Shown in pieces: positions 7,950 through 11,636 of a stretch of DNA of 11,636 nt. The notes below the pieces were generated by a model, which was given only the letters and a program-made list of their open reading frames with translations, was not told the DNA's origin and ran no database searches. The DNA is from Asterionellopsis glacialis (lineage: Eukaryota > Bacillariophyta > Plagiogrammaphyceae > Rhaphoneidales > Asterionellopsidaceae). Location of the stretch: the NCBI GenBank assembly GCA_014885115.2, contig WKLE02000433.1, positions 3,661 to 15,296 of the forward strand, read 5' to 3'. How positions within the stretch are numbered: the stretch's first letter is position 1; the number at the start of each line of letters is the position of its first letter. A program made the translations under genes and the position numbers.

Positions 7950-10346
7950 ATGAATCGTCCAACAAAAACTATCCGGGAATCATCATTGTCGTTTTTGTCA
8001 TTCTCCACAACATGTTGTTCGGATGATGACGTTACAGTTGTGTCCCGCCAAGACCAAAGATACGCGGAAATGATAATAGACAAAAACGCATCGTTTTGTT
8101 CGTCTTTTTTGTGGAGAGGTGACAAAAAAATATTTCCTAGTAGTCCAAATGAGGAGAGCACCACCAGACAACACCAACGACAACGACGACGACAACATGG
8201 AAGAATAAGAAAACATGTCAGAAGTTGTCAATATAAAAGTACCTCCAATAATGGATTTTTGTGGTTGTGTGCAGTCCTATTCCTTGTGTCATCTAAAAAT
8301 ACACAATCCAACAATCATAGTGGTGGTGTTCTTTTTGTACAGGGTGCCAATAGTGCCATTCGTAAAGCGGGTAATGGTGAAGATCATCGAAATGATCGAT
8401 CTCCCATGGTTACGGCAGCTACCAAGATGGTAGAAGAAACCATGAAAGCACCTGCATCACCACCATCTACAATACCTTCGTCACCATCGCTTACCAACAG
8501 TAACAAAGAACACCAACAACAACTCGACAACAATAACAATATCAATGTAACTGCAGAGCAACAGAAATCAAAACAAGAAGAACAAGAATTCTTTATTTGG
8601 TGTCAACAAGTCATGGGTATTGAAACATTGTTGACAATTGAAACATTTGAATATCCTGATTTCCAACGTGTTTATACAGAACAACTTCCAGACGATGATG
8701 CTTCTTATTTTGTAGAGTATAGCGAACACGACAATGACGACAATGACAATGATGATGTGTTGTTTCAATCGTCACAACCATCGGAATGTGATTATGAGAC
8801 TGTTCAAGTACGGGGTCTAGCAGCATCACGTGATATACAAAAAGGTGAAGTTGTTATTTCAATACCCTTTCATGCCATGATTAGTATATCCACAACAATT
8901 GATCATGATCCTGTATTAAGTCGATTGATAGGTCCTGAAGCACGATCAAAGTTAGGATGGGATCAAACAAATAATAATGATGTTGATGCTGATGTTTCCT
9001 CCGATTATTATGAATTGCCATTACTAAGCTTTGCAATCTTATATCATTATCGATTAGGACGATCATCACCCTTGTATCATTATATTGAACTCTTAAAGAG
9101 CAGTACACCACGACATAATAATGGTCATCATCATGATGGTGGTGGTAGTGATGATGAAGAAGCTACCACCATTCCATTTTTATGGAATCGTACTAAATTA
9201 AAACGGGATGCTACAGAAGGTGTACAGCGGATAGCCATGGGGATTAAACGGGATGTACGTGAAATGTATGATACCATTATACAAGTATTGATAGACCAAC
9301 ATCCGGATGTATTTGGTAAAAATGCAGCTACTACCACCGTAATACACGAAAAAGGAACAAAAGGTGAATGGATTTATTCCTTTCACATGTTTCAATGGGC
9401 CTTTGCCATGGTAAATTCAAGACATTGGCATTTACCGATACAAGATTTAGATCCAACACTTACAAGTACCACAGCATCTCATGGTGGTGGTAGTAGTAGT
9501 AGTAGTCAAAAGAATAAGAATCGTCGGAATAAAAACAACAACAAGTCAGTACCATCATCCAATCCGAAAAGGATACATCATGTAATGTCACCTACATCTA
9601 GTAGTCAATTACCACCTGCTGAACAACCAACAGAAGAATTTGTAAGTGAACAAAATGAAGAATTATTAGCTGAGGAAGAGGAAGTTGGCAATGATAATAC
9701 CAAAGAATATGAAACAAAGGACGAACAGAATGACAAATCAACATCCAATGGTGATACTACTAGTACTACCAATGGTCAACAATCACGGCAACAAGCAGAA
9801 AAGGCAGTTGTAAGTCATTCCTTCATGGCACCTCTGGCGGATTTATTAAACTTTGGTCCACCATGTACAAGAGGGGTGTATAATACTGAAAATCGAACAT
9901 TTGATATCATAGCAACTTGTTCCTATCAAAAGGGACAGGAAGTAACCTTTTGGTATTCAGATGATTGTGCAGATGTGATTATTGCAAATTATGGATTTAC
10001 ACATCCCATGGTACCCAAATGCTTATCCACAGAGGATTGGAAGGTCCGTAGTGATTTGTGGCGTCACCATGCAGAACAGTTAGAAGAAGAATTAATAGCA
10101 TCCTATGATGAAATTGATCGATTAGATTTAGAATTGCATCGTGTACAATCCATGTTGGACAAATGTAGTAACGATTGCGCAGGTAATGGTGGTGCTAGTC
10201 AACACAATAATGGTCATGATTCAGGTGTTCGTGGTGGACATCATCATGGTAATGGTGATGGTGAAACACCTGATTATCGTCGTCGTATACGACGTGATAG
10301 TAGTAGTCAACAACGTCATACCAAAAAATCTGATTTAGGATTATAA
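7950..10346 (+). CDS. SET-domain protein, Rubisco-LSMT/SETD-like, with low-complexity insertions
   Basis: Intron-free gene for 798 residues. The start is the first Met after an in-frame TGA (7935-7937). The protein has a split SET domain of the class that methylates lysine or histidine in non-histone proteins such as Rubisco, actin or ribosomal proteins. Matching blocks are GLAASRDIQKGEVVISIPF (289-307), LPLLSFAILYHYRLG (356-370), FQWAFAMVNSRHWHLP (481-496), MAPLADLLNFGPPC (626-639) and WYSDDCADVIIANYGF (668-683). The usual NH motif reads N634-F635. A 125-residue Ser/Gly/Asn/Glu-rich insertion (about 500-620) splits the domain, and acidic or His-rich loops occur at 259-269 and 388-404. Near the N-terminus a basic cluster (74-91) precedes a short hydrophobic segment, GFLWLCAVLFLV (102-113), which may anchor the protein in a membrane or act in targeting. 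A coiled-coil-like helix (700-738) and a His/Gly/Arg-rich tail follow the SET domain. Substrate unknown; activity not proven. Confidence 0.88.
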   Translation: MNRPTKTIRESSLSFLSFSTTCCSDDDVTVVSRQDQRYAEMIIDKNASFCSSFLWRGDKKIFPSSPNEESTTRQHQRQRRRQHGRIRKHVRSCQYKSTSNNGFLWLCAVLFLVSSKNTQSNNHSGGVLFVQGANSAIRKAGNGEDHRNDRSPMVTAATKMVEETMKAPASPPSTIPSSPSLTNSNKEHQQQLDNNNNINVTAEQQKSKQEEQEFFIWCQQVMGIETLLTIETFEYPDFQRVYTEQLPDDDASYFVEYSEHDNDDNDNDDVLFQSSQPSECDYETVQVRGLAASRDIQKGEVVISIPFHAMISISTTIDHDPVLSRLIGPEARSKLGWDQTNNNDVDADVSSDYYELPLLSFAILYHYRLGRSSPLYHYIELLKSSTPRHNNGHHHDGGGSDDEEATTIPFLWNRTKLKRDATEGVQRIAMGIKRDVREMYDTIIQVLIDQHPDVFGKNAATTTVIHEKGTKGEWIYSFHMFQWAFAMVNSRHWHLPIQDLDPTLTSTTASHGGGSSSSSQKNKNRRNKNNNKSVPSSNPKRIHHVMSPTSSSQLPPAEQPTEEFVSEQNEELLAEEEEVGNDNTKEYETKDEQNDKSTSNGDTTSTTNGQQSRQQAEKAVVSHSFMAPLADLLNFGPPCTRGVYNTENRTFDIIATCSYQKGQEVTFWYSDDCADVIIANYGFTHPMVPKCLSTEDWKVRSDLWRHHAEQLEEELIASYDEIDRLDLELHRVQSMLDKCSNDCAGNGGASQHNNGHDSGVRGGHHHGNGDGETPDYRRRIRRDSSSQQRHTKKSDLGL
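9483..9506 (+). repeat. In-frame trinucleotide repeat, (GGT)3(AGT)5
   Basis: Three GGT codons followed by five AGT codons encode Gly3-Ser5 at residues 512-519 of the SET protein, inside the low-complexity insertion that splits its SET domain. Such codon repeats change length easily by slippage, which fits a flexible linker under weak constraint. Confidence 0.75.
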
Positions 10347-10350
10347 TAAA
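10345..10350 (+). terminator. AATAAA poly(A)-signal-like hexamer overlapping the SET gene stop
   Basis: The SET gene ends with tandem TAA codons (10344-10346 and 10347-10349), and the hexamer AATAAA overlaps both. An A-run follows at about 10357-10366. In diatoms the poly(A) signal is loosely defined, and this one lies so near the stop that the 3' UTR would be very short. It may simply be AT-rich sequence. Confidence 0.3.
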
Positions 10351-11068
10351 TAATTATAAAAAAAAACCTGAATATGGTGAAGATTTCATGTCTTTATAAC
10401 ACATTACATGGTATACTTCATGATATTACGGACTGAACGAATCGCTTTTTTTGGCATCTTAATTTCTTCATAACAATACACAGGTGCTTTGAGCACGTGC
10501 AAACTATATACTCTAGACCTTGAAAAAGATATTCTAGACTTCTCATAATTTCCAAAAATACAGGCAGATGTTTCAACAAGGAGAATATTTTTCTACAGTT
10601 CGCGCCCAGTTTGAAAAAAGAGTTCTCTTATTATTTCGCGAAGTGCAATACAACTGTTTATGTTCGTGAGGCGTTAAATAATATACTGCAACGTGTCAAT
10701 TTAAATAAGCACATTATGCGCTCGAGACAAGCTTGCTAGAGGTCTTTTTATGCAAATGTTGACTCTGTCGGTGTAGCTTCTGACATTCTGATCCTGATGA
10801 ATTCCGAGACTTGATGACATGGAGACCACCAGAAAGTTTGCAATTTTACGCAGTCAGCCGTAAGCGCTGGCATTGATGTGCGGGCGATTGTTGCAGAAAG
10901 AAACTTGGTGGATTAAGAACTAAAATAGAAAAATTACCTAAACATCTGGGTGTCAGTAACCCACTTCGATGGCGTCTTTTTTTTCAATAAACAATTTCTT
11001 ATTTTAAACATATTTTTTATGTACCTACTTACCAGTTTTATTGAACACTTTTCCTGCTAAATTGCAGT
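10347..11068. other. Convergent AT-rich intergenic region, no gene seen
   Basis: These 722 bases separate the 3' ends of the SET gene and the cysteine-rich gene. No frame has protein character and I find no tRNA or snRNA shape. Short perfect palindromes are present: GCACGTGC at 10493-10500 (G-box core) and TTCGCGAA at 10635-10642. Two TGATGA strings occur near 10797 and 10813 but lack the matching boxes of a C/D snoRNA. Since both flanking genes end here, promoter-like motifs have no obvious target. Confidence 0.6.
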
Positions 11069-11636
11069 TCAAGTGGTGGCTGATTCTTCTTCCGAACTTA
11101 GTGAATCGTCAAAGCAAGCACCTTTGTAACAACCACCTAACTTATAACCATAGAGGCAAGTGTTCTCGGAATAAGTTTGTTCCATGGGTGGCGCTTTACT
11201 TTCATTACAAGAAGTACTTCCCCAATACACCTTTTGCTGAAAAATACTAGAATCTAGATCGCAAAACTGATCTTTGACGGAATACTCCGTACCGGGTTCG
11301 TGGTAACACGGTGACCCAGGCGTGGTCAAAGTCGAAAAAACTGTCTCTGCAACTTGTGAACCTTGACAGTTTATGTCAGCATACTTCTTAAGTGTAACAC
11401 ATGCCATTTCCTCTGCCATGTCTTCTTTATCTTCCTTGTCCATCTTGTTACGGTCGTTGTCATCGCACCCAAACTGCAAAGGGCATGACTCCATAATTAG
11501 GATGTTTTCACACCCAACTTTTTCAAGATCACGACACTGCTTCCAGTTTTGCTCATTCATGCATGGGTCATCTGGAGCACCGCAAACACTCGTTCCGGAT
11601 GCAAAAACTTTTCCCTTGAAATTTACGGCGGAGATG
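11069..11636 (-). CDS. Cysteine-rich protein, 5' end beyond the window, function unknown
   Basis: The minus-strand frame is open from the right edge to a TGA at 11069-11071 and encodes the last 188 residues of a protein. The first Met in view (11558-11560) is unlikely to be the start: the frame continues 25 more residues upstream with the same composition (SVCGAPDDPCMN). Fourteen cysteines (about 7%) are spread along the whole segment, including CGAPDDPC, CPLQFGC and GGCYKGAC. This suggests a disulfide-bonded secreted, vesicular or wall-associated protein. A Lys/Asp/Glu-rich stretch (KMDKEDKEDMAEE) sits in the middle and a Ser/Glu tail ends it. No metal-binding spacing or enzyme motif is recognisable. 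A signal peptide, if any, lies outside the window, and an upstream intron cannot be excluded. I do not recognise the family. Confidence 0.75.
   Translation of the reverse strand, partial: ISAVNFKGKVFASGTSVCGAPDDPCMNEQNWKQCRDLEKVGCENILIMESCPLQFGCDDNDRNKMDKEDKEDMAEEMACVTLKKYADINCQGSQVAETVFSTLTTPGSPCYHEPGTEYSVKDQFCDLDSSIFQQKVYWGSTSCNESKAPPMEQTYSENTCLYGYKLGGCYKGACFDDSLSSEEESATT

Noticed and set aside
10781..10819. Possible C/D box snoRNA (CTGA and two TGATGA strings)
   Set aside because: Order is wrong (CTGA before TGATGA), the TGATGA copies are only about 18 bases apart, no terminal stem and no downstream CTGA at proper spacing.
1..11636. CRISPR array, insertion sequence, retroelement or viral gene
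   Set aside because: No regularly spaced repeats, transposase, reverse transcriptase or capsid motifs were seen on either strand.

Overview
The window looks like nuclear DNA of a unicellular eukaryote, most likely a diatom or another stramenopile. The reasons are a compact layout, mostly intron-free genes, short GT-AG introns (two of 99 bases), kinesin-light-chain-type TPR repeats, low-complexity Asn/Asp/Gln/His/Ser tracts, and no bacterial operon or ribosome-binding-site structure. The kingdom-level call (eukaryote) is secure; the diatom assignment is an inference, about 0.65.

Layout, left to right. Positions 1-2713 (minus) hold most of a Drs1/DDX27-type DEAD-box RNA helicase gene with three exons; its C-terminal end runs off the left edge. 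A long divergent gap (2714-3828) has no gene but contains a dense cluster of nested inverted repeats. At 3829-5196 (plus) is an intron-free protein with an N-terminal zinc-ribbon-like knuckle pair and seven kinesin-light-chain-type TPRs. A short convergent gap follows. At 5489-7222 (minus) is the 40S assembly factor LTV1, full length. A 727-base divergent gap (7223-7949) carries a perfect 12-base GC-rich palindrome. At 7950-10346 (plus) is a large SET-domain protein of the Rubisco-LSMT/SETD class with low-complexity insertions and a probable membrane anchor. A convergent AT-rich gap (10347-11068) follows. At 11069-11636 (minus) is the 3' part of an unrecognised cysteine-rich gene that runs off the right edge.

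Functionally, two of the five genes act in nucleolar ribosome assembly: Drs1/DDX27 on the 60S side and LTV1 on the 40S side. They lie about 2.8 kb apart on the same strand, with the TPR gene between them on the other strand. Nothing else links the genes into a pathway. I see no mobile element, CRISPR array, rRNA, tRNA or confident ncRNA. I found no clear new system. The best leads are the inverted-repeat cluster at 2987-3080, the zinc-ribbon/TPR architecture, the SET protein with an altered NH motif, and the cysteine-rich partial gene.
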